Positions 1-11,041 of a stretch of DNA of 64,000 nt are shown here, piece by piece. The position numbers and the translations under genes were made by a program. The notes beneath the pieces were generated by a model. That model worked only from the letters and a program-made list of their open reading frames with translations. It ran no database searches and was not told the origin of the DNA. How positions within the stretch are numbered: the first letter of the stretch is position 1; the number at the start of each line of letters is the position of its first letter. This DNA is from Cheiracanthium punctorium (lineage: Eukaryota; Arthropoda; Arachnida; Araneae; Cheiracanthiidae), in contig JAWZYV010000070.1 of assembly GCA_038373885.1 (NCBI GenBank), forward strand, positions 1 to 64,000. The letters are read 5' to 3'.

Positions 1-319
1 ATCATTAACTTTTTATGAACTCTTGCTAATCGCAAAACATGCTTTAAAACCCCATTCATAGTTTTCTCAATAAAAATGATTAATGACACAGATTTTAATG
101 ATATTCAAGGTAAAACATAATTAAAAATAAAAAACTATTAACATTCTTTATTACATACAAAATAAATCTGTATTTCATGAAATCTATATAAATAAAATTA
201 GACTTTTGTCTGCACTTTTCTCGGAATTCAAAAATTTTGCGATTTCTATCCGTTTCAAGCACCCGGGAATCCGATGCGACCCTCAAAAAAAAAGTTTGTC
301 TGTCTGTCATTCTGTCCGT

Positions 320-1460
320 GACGCTTTTTTTGTTTAAGCATCACGTAAAAACGACAGAAGCGAATGATATGAAATTGGGTGTCATGATAGGTGGTCACTC
401 AACTTAAAACATAGGCGTCGAATTTTTAAAAAATCTTGATTAGATTTTCAGATTTTGCAAAAATCGTTTCAAACTGCGTAAATTTGTGTTCAAGCATCAC
501 GTAAAAACGACAGAAGCGAATGATATCAAATTGAGTGACATGATAGGTGGTCACTCAACTTAAAACATAGGCGTCGAATTTTTAAAAAATCTTGATTGGA
601 TTTTGAGATTTTGCGAAAATCCTTTCAAACTGCGTAAATTTGTGTTCAAGCATCACGTAAAAACGACTGAAGCGAATAATATGAAATTGGGTGTCATGAT
701 AGGTGGTCACTCAACTTAAAACATTGTCGTCGAATTTTTAAAAAATCTTGATTAGGTTTTGAAATTTTACGAAAATCATTTCAAACTGCGTAAATTTGTG
801 TTCGCACATCACGTAATAACTGCAAAGGTGAAAAAATGATATTTGGTGAAATGATAGGTGGTCACTCACCTTAAACTATAAGCATCTAATTAAAAAAAAT
901 CGATCCGATTTCGAGATTTTGTGAAAATCGTTTAAAACTGAGTGAATCTTTGTTCCCGCATTACGTAATAGCGACTCAAGCGAATGATATGAAATTTGGT
1001 CACACGATAGATGGTTGCTCAACATAAAGCATAGGAGTTCAATTTTTTAAACATTTTTATTAGATTTTGAGATTTTGTGAAAATTCTCTCAAAATACGTT
1101 CAATGATGATTTCTTCAAACTTCACCTAATAACGACTAATACGAATGATACGAAATTGAGTGATAGGATGGGTAGTTGCTAATCTTAATTTATAGGCGTT
1201 GAATTTAAAAAATATTTTGATTACATCTTGCGATTTTGCGAAAATCGTTTTAAAATGCTGAAAATTGTTACAGCATCACGAAATAAAGACTGCAGGGAAT
1301 GAAACGAATTTGGGTGACAGGATAGGTTGTCACTCAACTTAAATTCTAGGCTTCCAATTTTTCAAAATGTTGATTAAGTTTTGAGATTTTGCGAAAATTA
1401 TTTCAGTATGTGTAAATATTCATTCGCGCATCACATAATTACGACTAAAGCGAATCAAAT
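320..1460 (+). repeat. Tandem array of ~155-bp units inside Helitron copy 1
   Basis: About eight imperfect direct units can be followed by their CATCACGTAA core at roughly 340, 491, 651, 808, 958, 1120, 1272 and 1428. The first three are nearly identical, and divergence grows toward the 3' side. The equivalent array in the copy at 59281 has the same order of variant units, for example the one containing CTGCAAAGGTGAAAAAATG. Confidence 0.9.
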
Positions 1461-1476
1461 GCAGGGATGTTAATTC

Positions 1477-1555
1477 TGCGCCGAGCTGCTCCGAAACGCA
1501 AATCTTGCGCCGAACTGCGCTTTTAGCCGATTTTTGCGCCGAGCTGCGCCGAATA
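1477..1555. repeat. Subterminal GCGCCGA-type repeats at left end of nested element
   Basis: Three imperfect repeats of a TGCGCCGAGCTGCGCCGA-like unit sit immediately inside the left TIR. Repeated subterminal motifs like this often serve as transposase-binding sites in cut-and-paste elements. That role is inference here. Confidence 0.6.
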
Positions 1556-2504
1556 CGTCATTTTGACTCTTTGTTAATTTTTTTGCCACGCTTGCAAACT
1601 TTGTTTTTCTTATCTGCATTTATTGTAAGTGTTGACTCTAGATTGATTTTGCAAGGCGCAGCGCCCGGTGGCCCTTTTATCGTCTTTTTAGTGCCCGGCG
1701 GCCCTATTTCTCATCTTTATTCAAAAAATTTTGATTTTAAATAATCGGAAGCCCTCCTGCTTTTACATTTTATTATTATTAGTCAGCAATCACTACTTTT
1801 TATTTCTTACATACCATTTGCGGCTAATCACGAAAATACGTTAATTAAAACGGCTCCTTCACAGAAATTCGATTGAGTACAATAACTCTATCATAAAAAT
1901 AGGTTCGATTGAAAGCGGCCCTTTCACGAAAACCGTCTATAAAATCGGATCTTTCCCACAAATGCCTTTTTAAAATATTCTATTCTTTCAGATCGAAATA
2001 CTGTTACTGCCTTTTTCATTGTCTTTGCATTTGCGCGAGCCGAGTATCCCAAAAAGGGGCCTCTCTAGTATGTTTTGTTTTTGCTGACTCAATGAGAAGC
2101 CCGATCGGCCCGGCAGAACTACCTGGGCATTTTACTTTGGAGTTGGCGGAAGAAAATACGGTTGGGAAAATCAAAATTTTCTTAAGTTATCTAAAAATTT
2201 GCGATTCCATCTGTCAATCCTCAAATATTGGTAGGTACGTTTGATAAATAAGTAGTTGCTAATTATCAAACAATCATTATTCCAGAGTTCGTCGCTAGCT
2301 GTATATAGTTATTGCTCTTTATGTTTTTAATAGTTTTGCGAACTAGCAAGTTTTTTTTTTTTTAATTTCCCTCTAAACGATTTCCTCTTTTTAATCGGCT
2401 TACAGCTATTTACTAACCATACATAATTAAGGGTGATATAGAAAGTATGCCATAGCAAAACGATGTTTTGCTATTCGAAAATTTTGCGTGATTTGCTTGT
2501 TTGC

Positions 2505-2700
2505 TATGGCAAGCCTAGACAAGGGATATCTCCTAAGGGGGGTGCCTTGGTTGGATGACTTTTTAAAGAGTTCTAACGTGTATTGACGTTACATTTGATG
2601 AAACCGACAAAAACCCCAGACCGACAGTCGCGCGGCCGCACTTCAACGCTTCCGGCGTCTACTATGTTCAGTGGCTTTATCCACTCAAATCGATCTAAAA
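2505..2700 (-). mobile_element. Degenerate tRNA-derived SINE
   Basis: The stretch GGCAAGCCTAGACAAGGG through TTTATCCACTC matches the order of motifs in the better-preserved minus-strand SINE at 48725-48944: the same AAGAGGTTCTAACGYGTATT core, the same CCAGA/GGCCGC blocks and a decayed A box (GAGTGGATAAA on the minus strand). The A box of the reference copy reads TGGCCGAGTGG. This copy is inside the 1462-4682 insertion. Confidence 0.55.
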
Positions 2701-2999
2701 AACGTGCGATTTGCGACGTTTTGCGAATAAAGCAATTGAAAGACATTATACTTTTGCCAAAAAAGGAGCATAATAATGATCTTTTGCTTTAGCAGTGTAG
2801 CGCTTGGGTTATTGGCGCCCGGTGCGGTCCTTCAGTTTGCTGCCCCATTCATTCTAAGTTTCAGCATTCTGGCCCCATTTCGGTCCTTTAGTTTTCCACC
2901 ATACTCTTATTAAGTGTCCTGCTGGCCACCATCCTTTTTTTTTATCTTGCCACCCGGGCGCCTCCCTCTTATTACGCCACAGTTTTAATTATATAAAAT

Positions 3000-4260
3000 T
3001 AGAGTAACTGCAGAGTATATCAGACTATTGACAAGATTTGGTATTCTAAATATTCGTATTATATATTTTCTGTTTTTTTTTTTTTTAATTCTCAACATTT
3101 TAATGAATGAAGAAAAAATATTAAAAGCAAAAGATAACTAGTTCTGGGAAAGGATGTCTTAAGAAAGCAAACTGTGTCATCAGTTAACAGATAGGTTATT
3201 CATAAAACAAACTGTCATCAATTTAAGCTTATTTTCAGTTTTTAAAAACTTTAAAAAAAATCGAAATAATTTTGGAAGGTTTTTTAATATATAATTTGTT
3301 TGAGTGCTTCTGCCAAAAGGATGTTAATTATTTTTATTATTTTAATTATTTTAAGCTGATTAAAAACTTTTGATAGTTAAAATATTAATGCTTTTTTCAT
3401 TTTCAAAAGATTAAAGCAAGGTTTAAGAAAGAAAATTTTTAAAGAGACTTTTTTAAGTATGTTACAAAAAATTAAAAATAAAGCTTTATGAAACATAAAT
3501 TATTTAAAATATGTTAAACTGTATTCCATACCTTATGAATTCAATTTTCCCAATTTCTATAGTTATCAATTGATGGATGAGTTGAATTGTTTGATGCAAT
3601 TCCAAATAATGTCTAATAGTAATAAAGGTATATATTCAGTAACTTTAAAAATCTTTACTTGGTAATCATTCAATAATTATAGCGAACAAAAGAATTTAAA
3701 TAAAATTATGAGTTATATTATTAAACTTTGTACATCCTGCACTGCAGAAATTTTATTATTTTTATTACATACTAAACACATCTATCCTAATCCACTTACA
3801 TTGACAGTCCTTTTCTGTTTAAAAGTTTGTACCAATATAGGTGAAATATCATATATTAATGTGATCCAGTAATTGTGGTCCAGTAGTGATAGTGTGATAA
3901 AATTGAGGAACAAAAATTAACAGTCCCTCTGCCTTCCCCTACTGCCTAACAAATCATGTCTAGCTAAAAATTTCTGAAACCTTCCTCAATAAATGTACTA
4001 TTCTTATAAATAATAAACATCTACATCACGTAATTTTGAGGGGGAAAAAATTAAGCAGAAAATTCAAAATTACTTAGATTAAAACTTCTTTTTTTAAATC
4101 AAAAACTTCTAGTTATGTACAGATTTAATTCACATATTTATGTCATGTTTAGAGCAAAATATTATCAACAAATCATTTTTCCTATTTCGCTTACTTCTAC
4201 AGGATTTTTCTCCAAAAGAAGGGGGGGGGGGAAACTAAAGACAAACTGGAAAAAATCTAA
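3000..4260. other. AT-rich stretch without recognisable genes
   Basis: This is an interior part of the 1462-4682 element. It holds long A/T runs and a G10 run at 4222. I see no conserved protein motif and no repeat shared with the rest of the window. Confidence 0.6.
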
Positions 4261-4540
4261 CTATGCATTGTAAATCAGAACACATATTACAACTCTACAA
4301 GTTAAATTTTTGGGGATCAGATAGTTTCAAACCACTTTCTAGATATGTTATCTACCTGTACATTCTCGTGGAACCCCAAAGTGCCCTTTTTGAGAACAAA
4401 GGTGCCCTTTTTGAAATTTCCCCCCAGGCGGCCTTTTTTTCTAGAGTCAACACAGTAAAGAAATCTTCAATTTTATGCTCCAAAATCATGTTAATTCTGA
4501 TCCCAAATCTTAGTTTTCCTCGCGGAAGCTAAATTTTTTG

Positions 4541-4665
4541 TGCTCCCAAATGGAATTTTTCTGTTCCCAAATAGAATTTTTCTGCTCCCAAATGGAATTT
4601 TTCTGCTCCCGAGGTGCTCCCAAATGAAATTTTTTCTGCTCCCGGGGTGCTCCCAAACCGAATGT
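4541..4665. repeat. ~25-bp tandem array at right end of nested element
   Basis: About five units of a CTGCTCCCAAATGGAATTTT-like repeat lead into the right TIR of the 1462-4682 element. Read on the minus strand they give a repetitive QKNSIWE peptide, which is an artefact of the repeat and not a gene. Confidence 0.8.
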
Positions 4666-5598
4666 TTGAGTTAACATCCCTGCAAATGGTATTACTTTGT
4701 GACTCTCTAACCTGTAATATTTTAACAATACATAAAAATTATAACTTCGCTTTCTTTACTTTGGCAACATACTACATTCATTCTGTGTACTCCTACAATG
4801 CTGACGAAAGTTCTTGCTTTTTGGAAATTTGCGTTCACTAACCCGTCGAGGACGGGTACTTCATCTAGTAAATAAATATATATGTAAATGTTTTTTCCCT
4901 CTTTCCGTCAACTACTTGTTGGTTGTTCTCTCGATGAAAGTTGATAACCAGAAACTGGGAAGAAAAAAAAAAAAAACAATTTAGAATTTATAAACATTAG
5001 AATCTCAGAAATGTCACATTAAAGATAAACAAGAATAAAAAAATTAAGTACTTTCAGATGCAGTAGTAACTTAAAAGGTTTGAGTCAAAGGAGGTATATA
5101 ATTTCAGTCAAATTGCAAAAACTCCAACCAGCAATCAGACATGACTTAGTTATACCCCCCCCCAAAAAAACTAGTAATTTTAGAGCATTAATCAAATTAC
5201 ATGAAATAATCCATTAACACCAAGTGCACACAAATAGTTCATAAAATAACAAATTTCTTATTAACACGTGAAAAACCTAAGTTTACCTTAAACAAACAGT
5301 TTACCTTTGTATGATAAGATGCTATTTTTTTTGTTACCGTATTTACTCGTGTATAATCTGCACTTTTTTTTTTTCAAAAATTTAGGGCAAAAATTCTGGG
5401 TGCGCGTTACTTGGAATAATTTTTCACTGCTGCATATAATCACATGATATAGGTTTGAAATCAAGAGAAGTACTCAAAGAAGAAAATAAAACTGGAAAAA
5501 TCTTACTTACTGGAAGTCATTTTTTGCTACATATATTCCCCCCCCCCTAACACTTCTTTCATACAACAGTGCTAGAAACATTACATTTATTAATATAA

Positions 5599-6662
5599 CT
5601 AGCGGCTACCAGCGACTTCGTCCGCGTCGGCTTAAGAATTACCGAGAGAAACGAAGCATGTGTGAATAACAAATATGTTTGCGACTAAAGAAACTGCATT
5701 TAAATATTATTTCCTTTTTACTTATTTTAAATGAAGTATAAAGCATGGTAGTATACTTCATATAAAATAAGAGAGTATGCAGAATTACAAAATAAAAAAT
5801 TTTCAGGCATTTTGGCGAATAGAGACAGTTACGACAGTATTTGTGAACTGTTTTGCGTGTTCTTGTAAAAGAAATATTTATGCTATATGCATGAATTTTA
5901 GCCTATGTTAATCAGGAAGAGTGCAGCTTTTTATTAGCGAAAAAGTTTTAGAATCGGTTCTGTAGTTAAAGAGATTCCCATAGAGCGTAATGTAAAGGAA
6001 CTATTCACGCTACATGCATGAATTTTAGCCTATAATACTCAAGAATAGTGTAGCTTACTATCAGTGAAAGAAGTTTGGAATCGCTTCAGCACTTACAGAG
6101 CTGAATGTAATTACAGAGCTGAACATAGAGCGTAATGTAATTCTTATGAGTATCCCTGTAAAAGAACTATTTGTGATATATGTATAAAAGGTAGCCTATA
6201 ACACTACGGGTCCCACCAGTGTCTAAGAGGTTCTGCTCTCAAAACTGAAAGGCGGCAGGTGCCAGGTTCAAACTCCGGTCGCGCCTGTCCACCTAGCCGC
6301 TCGCAGTTTTCCGTGTTTTTTTTCCAAAACCTCGCGAAAATACGGACTAGGATCCCTTAGAAAATTCCACACAGGGGAATTCCCCATATAGGCCTAGGGC
6401 CCAATAGGCCTAGGACTTTCAATCAGTGAAAAAAGTTTTAAAATCGGTTTAGTATCTTCAAAATTTCCATAGAGCGCAGTGCATTAGCATTATTTTGAGT
6501 GTCTTTGTAAAAGAATTATTTATGATATATGCTTGAAAGTTCGCCTGTATGTTAATCCAGGGCATAAGCTATCTTCATTACAAATTTTTCCAATCATTTT
6601 TGTGTGATTCAGTCAAAAACATCCAAACACATAAACGTACATATTTATATTATTGGTAAGGA
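5599..6662 (-). mobile_element. Helitron, minus strand, carrying a captured SINE
   Basis: On the plus strand it starts with CTAG after A and ends with GGA before T. Read on the minus strand this is the TC...CTAG form of a Helitron in an A^T target. The minus-strand 3' end has the arthropod-type hairpin around CGCGGACGAAGTCGC. The body repeats units of about 150 bp built on GCATGAATTTTAGCCTAT and CCATAGAGCGTAATGTA. The same family sits at 20595-21786 inside the P-type transposase gene. Confidence 0.75.
6205..6412 (+). mobile_element. tRNA-derived SINE carried within a Helitron (copy 1)
   Basis: A B-box-like GGTTCAAACTCC at 6265-6276 is followed by GCTCGCAGTTTTCCGTG and a GGATCCCTTAGAAAA tail region. 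A weak A-box-like stretch lies at 6218-6230. The same SINE occupies the same position of the related Helitron at about 21219-21425, so it was in the progenitor before that family spread. Confidence 0.65.
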
Positions 6663-7502
6663 TTTGGAAATTTACGAACTTTAAGAAACACATCTGGACT
6701 TTTCCTAGTACTTACGTATTATCCCGGCGGTCATTCCCGCCAAACTGTTTTTTCGTCAAATGAGTTGCCAAACTGTTGCCAATCGTATTCAAAACCATTA
6801 ATAATTTCATGTGCCCGGCATTTATCTCGGCAAAAAATCGCTCGTCTTGGCGGACCGCCGGGATTATACGTAAGTACACTTTTCTTTGTTTATGCTTTTT
6901 AATTTGGTGTAAAATCAACATAATTTCCATACTTATTTATGTTTTCGAAATGCATGTGATTTTGCAAATAGAATTTCTGCTTTATTTCAAAAGCATATAT
7001 CATTTTGTGTGGGCGATAAAACGGTTTTTAATTAATAGTTAGAAAAGTAATTAAAATTTCTGAGCCTCAGGTACACTTTACGGAAGTCATAGGCCTAGTC
7101 ATGCTCAAATTTTGAAAGCTCTGCTTTCTGTAGATTTGTCTGGAGAACATTCATTATTATTATTAGAGATAGATAGATTTGGCATAAAACTGGGATAATT
7201 TCCGTATTATTTAATGTTTTTCAGATGCACGTGCTCCTTCATTGAAGTAATAGCATTCTTGTTAGCTCAAAACATGAATCACTTGATACGGGCGAAACTC
7301 GCCAAGCATGGCAACGTAAAAACGGTTTTTAATTAATAATTGAAGAAGTAATTAAAAATCTAAAATTCTAAGTAGCCTATAACCTTCTACAGGGTCCCAT
7401 CTATATCTAAAACCAAAATTCATCGTAATTTATTCAGCGGTTTAGGCGTGAAAGCGTCATAAACAAACAAACTCACTTTCGCATTTACAATATTAGTTAG
7501 GA
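6663..7502 (-). mobile_element. Second Helitron segment of the same family, minus strand
   Basis: The right boundary, AATATTAGTTAGGA before T at 7503, equals the 5' end (TCCTAACTAATATT on the minus strand) of the copy ending at 21786. Inside are two diverged direct repeats about 300 bp apart: AACGGTTTTTAATTAATA near 7019 and 7320, and a TTTGG...CATAATTTCC...ATGCAYGTG block near 6902 and 7181. No clear 3' end of its own is visible. It either lost it to the neighbour at 5599-6662 or forms one compound Helitron with two 5' ends. Confidence 0.5.
6711..6874 (+). mobile_element. 164-bp MITE, TIR CTTACGTATTATCCCGGCGG, copy 1
   Basis: Near-perfect inverted ends (CTTACGTATTATCCCGGCGG and CCGCCGGGATTATACGTAAG) are flanked by TA on both sides. 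The interior is itself partly palindromic (CCCGCCAAACTG against a CTTGGCGGAC arm). A second copy lies in opposite orientation at 11981-12139. Confidence 0.8.
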
Positions 7503-8640
7503 TTAGCAATCCTCATTAACGCTACTGTTGGTCTCGTCATCACTGGCACAGTCAATGTCCTCGTATATCATATCGTCTTCATTTCCATCCATCCGATTGG
7601 AAATTCCAGTCACTTTGAAGCTCTTTCTTATCGGCTGAGATGGAATTCCAAGCTTCATATATCCATTCACATGCGGTTGCGAGAGAAGCACGCTTCATCT
7701 CCCGCTTGGAGTGAATTTGTGATCTGTTGTTGCCATCCACCAATTGTAGGCATGCCGAAATGCAATCTTAAAGGGTCGGTAGATGATACCATCTAAGGGC
7801 TGCAGCACTTTTCGTCATCCCACCTGGTATCACGACTAAATCACTTGAGTGACGAATTTGCGCTTTTACTTCACAAGTCCTGTGTCCACGGAAGCTGTCC
7901 AGAATCAGCATCGATGACCGACGTAAAGCAACGGCCCAACGTTCCCACACAACTTTAATCCAGTCTTTCATGAGCTCCTCTGTCATCCACCCCTTTTCCT
8001 TGACTCTTACAATTATCCCGGCTAGAAAAGATTCCTTTTAGGGATAGTTCCTCCCTAAAGATAGTTTCCTCCTTAGGGATAGTTTTTCTTTTAAAAATCA
8101 CAAAAGGTGTCAGCCGTAATGGCCAGCATAACGGTACATCGTTGTTTGTCTGCTCCTGTTGTGCGCTTTTGAATGCCTCTGTCTCCAACAGGATGAACAG
8201 TTGTGGCTTTTGGCATGTCAAACCACAATGGAGTCTGATCTGCATTGCCAATTTGTGACATCTGATGTCCCTTTTGTCTTCTCAGCCTTATAATAATGTA
8301 CTAGAAGAATTTGGTACGCTGTTCTTCGTATTCTCCCGGCAGCTTTAATGACAGCGCCGTTCTTCTCCTGATCGAGAGACTGTTACAGATCATAAAGCGT
8401 TGCACTCAGCCATAGCTTGCCTTGAAGTCTTCTCTTGAAATATTCATTTTCTTAGCTATTTTACAGGCCTCGAACATCAACATTTCCACCGAGACTGAGT
8501 ACCCCGAACGCCGCAGATCCATTACATAATTAAAAAGCTGCTGTTCCACTTGCGGATATTTACACGACTTCCCCCGAAAAGCACGTTTTTTAGATGGTGC
8601 TTTCTTCAGTTTTTCTTCCATATGCCGCCCCTCTTGCACG
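7503..8640 (-). pseudogene. pogo/Tigger (jerky-like) DDE transposase pseudogene
   Basis: On the minus strand, pieces in different frames read in family order. First is an N-terminal CENP-B-type helix-turn-helix region (8639-8406; RGKSCKYPQVEQQLFNYV, then VEMLMFEACKIAKKM). Then a linker with RTAI-like and KLPGEYEEQ-like text (about 8400-8255). Then the DDE core: a GNADQTPLWFDMP block with the first Asp (about 8250-8205), VIFKRKT, the second Asp in LILDSFRGH (about 7900), and VVIPGGMTK before the third acidic position (about 7815). An acidic tail ends at 7503. Such proteins cut and paste TA-flanked transposons in the nucleus. Several frameshifts and a stop near 8405 make it inactive. It lies inside TA-flanked TIRs (5337-9463), which supports a pogo-group owner; the exact subfamily is not resolved. 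Confidence 0.85.
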
Positions 8641-8819
8641 CTTGACTCGCCAACACCGAATTTCTGACTTGAAGTGCGGTTACCATTTTCTTTTGCATAC
8701 TGAACTAGAGATAAGAACGTGTTGTGTATGGGGTGCCTGGGATCTTATCCCACATCCCCAATTCAATTACAATTAATAAATTAAAGAGCGTTAAGTGAAT
8801 TAGAAGGAGAAATTTTTTG

Positions 8820-8990
8820 AAAAGTTACATCGGCGAAGCCGAGGGAAAGGCATTGGCCACTATTAAGGCCGGAGTTGTTGGTCACTTTATTATGGAGAGC
8901 ACCTAGTAGGTGGACCAACGTTGCCCCCTATGAAGGGACGGACACTATGATATCTACGCCCAGTCGGGGATCGAACCTCGACCGCCGGGC
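8820..8990 (-). mobile_element. SINE-like repeat with Pol III B box, 5' truncated
   Basis: On the minus strand GGTTCGATCCC (8967-8977) is a canonical B box in a T-arm-like context (GGTCGAGGTTCGATCCCCGAC). It is followed by about 140 bp of body with a GTCCGTCCCTTCATAGGGG motif. No A box is visible upstream, so the copy is truncated or only the B-box half is tRNA-like. Confidence 0.6.
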
Positions 8991-10261
8991 ATACTGAACT
9001 ACTTTCAACTTAAATGCTGCAGTATAACTAGTTCGCTTTTCCATCTTAATGAAGGAATGGACGATATTTGTGTGACGCCATTTTGCAACCAGCACGTGAC
9101 CCACCAACCGCTGTGATTTGTTCCATAACCCAGGGAGACTGGGCTGGGTTGGTCAGGTTGGTCCATTTTTGAATGGGGGAAGAAAATCCAGGATCATTTC
9201 TCTTTTTCTTTGAGCTAACTGAGGAGCGTAACGCCCAGTCCATAACTAACAAAAGGAGAAAGGAAATGCTGGTAGTTCAGGTATTTGGAGAGCTGGACTA
9301 CCAATTTTGAATGGAGTGCTTAGGTTACGAATCTACAAAGACTTTTGAATGTCAAATTTATGGTGCGCGTTATATGCGAGATAACAAAAATTTCTCGATT
9401 TTTTCTTGTTAAGTATAGGGTGTGCGTTATGCACGCATGCACGTTATACACGCGTAAATACGGTACTTGAACACCATGCCTGTTATGATGAAAAAAATTC
9501 AACCATCAATAAGCTTGACTTACTTTGAAGAAATGATGTAGGATGATGAAGTTATCAAGTAAAATTTAAGCACAATGCAAATCGGGGATACTATTTTTCT
9601 TAATATACATGCATAAGATTCTGCCTATATTTTAATTTCAGTGACTGAATTTTGGTAGGGCTTAGGATGCCAGGGGCATCCTAATAGGGCTTAGGTAGTG
9701 GATAAGAGGCAGGGTTGTTATAATTTTGCGCAGCGCGAGGGAAAACATTTTTTTTTTTTTTTTTTTAATGGGGGCTTTTAGTGCCAATCATTTGAATTAA
9801 AATGATTAAGGATTTTTTTATCTTTAAAAAAAAGTTATAAGTTCTAATGTAGCACTAATATAGTACAGTAAAATCCCCTGACTATTCCATAATAAAATCT
9901 ATTTGCTTTTTGTGTTTTCCCAGAACAAAAAGCTCTACAGCCTACTTCTCCTCGGAATTTCCCTTTTCGTGTGACTCAATGTGTTGCTCCAATGGTAAAA
10001 TCACTTGTTACTTAGACATAATCTCACATCAACTACAAAATTTGTACATGACTTGATAAACAAAAGCGCTTACCTTCTTAACGTTTTCTTTCCTTTTTTT
10101 ATCAGAAGGGTGGGGAGAGGGGTGGCAATCATCTTCCACAACATCTACCAAACCATAACAAGCTGAGCAAATGCACAAGTATGAAACTAGTTATTACAGT
10201 AGACTTCATCTTAACCTGCATAAAAATAGGATTGGAGATAAGTCAGTTCAGCAAAATTCTG

Positions 10262-10640
10262 GTTAAAGCAAAAAAAAAAAAAAGTAGGAAAATCTGAAAC
10301 ACTTTCATATTTTAAATACGCATTAAAGTGCTATATATTAAAAGCGTATCATATGTTATTTATGGGTCGTCCCTATTTTTGTTCTTTATTCCATTATGTT
10401 GGAAAATGTATCATTATTCATGATAGTGCCGTATTTTTCTTCCTTATTTCATAAAACACATCTTTAGAATAAAAATCCGTCTAAAAACTGTTTTAAAATT
10501 TCCGCCAAGCTTATTTCAACTGTACTTCACCATTTTAAATACTATTTGGAAAGGACATCGTAATCCATGATTGTGCCGTGTTCGTCTTTCTTGGGTTGAT
10601 TTCTACATTAACCCCTGGACTCTCGCCAAGGTTTAACACG
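10262..10640 (+). repeat. ~140-bp-unit repeat family (shared with 39455-40620)
   Basis: AAATCTGAAACACTTTC, ATTAAAAGCGTATCAT and CTTTCTTGGGTTGATTTCTAC occur here in the same order as at 39455-39815. The first part recurs inverted at 11830-11965. Units contain an ATAAAACACATCTTTRGAAT motif and are probably the body of a non-autonomous Helitron whose 3' end is at 10750. Confidence 0.65.
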
Positions 10641-10712
10641 GGGATGGAACACCACAAAGGAGTGAATAGGCGAGTCAGAAGTGTAACAGCTTATAGTTGC
10701 AACAGTGCAACT

Positions 10713-10750
10713 AAGTGCCTGTCCCGTACGAAGAACGGGTGTACAGCTAG
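10713..10750 (+). mobile_element. Helitron 3' end (first of a duplicated pair)
   Basis: CCCGT-ACGAAGA-ACGGG forms a 5-bp stem (10723-10739), then GTACAGCTAG and a host T. This is a Helitron 3' terminus of the type found in Helitron copy 1. The following 56 bases (TAAGAAAATAAAATTCAGG onward) also occur after the second end at 11041. Confidence 0.7.
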
Positions 10751-10926
10751 TAAGAAAATAAAATTCAGGTTCTTCTCCTCATCATAAAAATTGTGTTTTT
10801 AACACTTAGAGAGATAAACGGTGACTACTGCTATTTTTTAAGATTGCGTCGCCCACATGAGTGTTTATGCTTGTTGTATCGTGCTGCATCCCTACATATT
10901 ATAAAACATAAGGTTATTTCCTGTAC

Positions 10927-11001
10927 CAGGGGCGTACCCAGAAATTTTTCATGGGGGGGGGGGTTATGACCCTCCTAACCCCCCACCCCCACCCCCCTTG
11001 G
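10927..11001 (+). mobile_element. Truncated hAT-type MITE (CAGGGGCGTACCCAG end)
   Basis: The left TIR CAGGGGCGTACCCAG and the G-rich and C-rich arms match the MITE at 45401-45572. The right end stops at TTGGCTA, before the final CGCCACTG, where sequence jumps to a copy of the Helitron 3' end. Confidence 0.65.
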
Positions 11002-11041
11002 CTAAGTGCCTGTCCCGTACGAAGAACGGGTATACACCTAG
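11002..11041 (+). mobile_element. Helitron 3' end (second of a duplicated pair)
   Basis: This repeats 10713-10750 with few changes: the same CCCGTACGAAGAACGGG hairpin, ending CACCTAG before T. The shared block runs to about 11097, that is about 95 bp, and includes non-Helitron flank. It is therefore a local duplication and not a second insertion. Confidence 0.75.

Larger units (their letters stand above)
1462..4682. mobile_element. TIR DNA transposon inserted into Helitron copy 1 (CAGGG ends)
   Basis: The ends are perfect 12-bp inverted repeats: CAGGGATGTTAA at 1462 and TTAACATCCCTG ending at 4682. They are flanked on both sides by CAAATG (1456-1461 and 4683-4688). The second Helitron copy holds a single GAAATG at the same place (near 61006), so it acts as the empty site. 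The left end has subterminal repeats of a GCGCCGAGCTGCGCC type (1477-1555). The right end has a different array of about 25-bp units. No transposase is readable in its 3.2 kb. CAGGG termini resemble hAT elements, but hAT normally makes 8-bp duplications, so the superfamily is open. Confidence 0.8.
183..4868 (+). mobile_element. Helitron, non-autonomous, copy 1, split by a nested insertion
   Basis: The sequence begins with TC after a host A and ends with CTAG before a host T, the Helitron A^T insertion signature. A perfect 7-bp stem with a 3-nt loop (ACCCGTC-GAG-GACGGGT, 4841-4857) lies 11 nt before the 3' end, as expected for Helitrons. The body from about 320 to 1460 is made of roughly eight diverged units of about 155 bp, each carrying a CATCACGTAATAACGAC-like core and a GGTGGTCACTCAACTTAAA-like core. 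The element continues after 4683 with the same 3' region as the copy at 59281-61192. It has no protein-coding capacity. The interval 1462-4682 is a later insertion. Confidence 0.85.
5337..9463 (-). mobile_element. pogo/Tigger-like DNA transposon, heavily nested
   Basis: The left end is CCGTATTTACTCGTGTATAA (5337 onward) and the right end is its near-perfect inverse, ending at 9463. Each is flanked by TA (5335-5336 and 9464-9465), the target of the Tc1/mariner/pogo group. Just inside each end is a GTGCGCGTTAY motif (about 5400 and 9363). Between them lies a broken pogo-type transposase on the minus strand, plus later insertions: Helitron sequence (5599-7502), a small MITE (6711-6874) and a SINE (about 8820-8990). 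A lone relative of this end is seen at about 31240-31320. Confidence 0.75.

Noticed and set aside
1505..2244. Two plus-strand frames (79 and 111 codons) in the nested TIR element
   Set aside because: They show no transposase motif and begin within subterminal repeats. Not supportable as genes.
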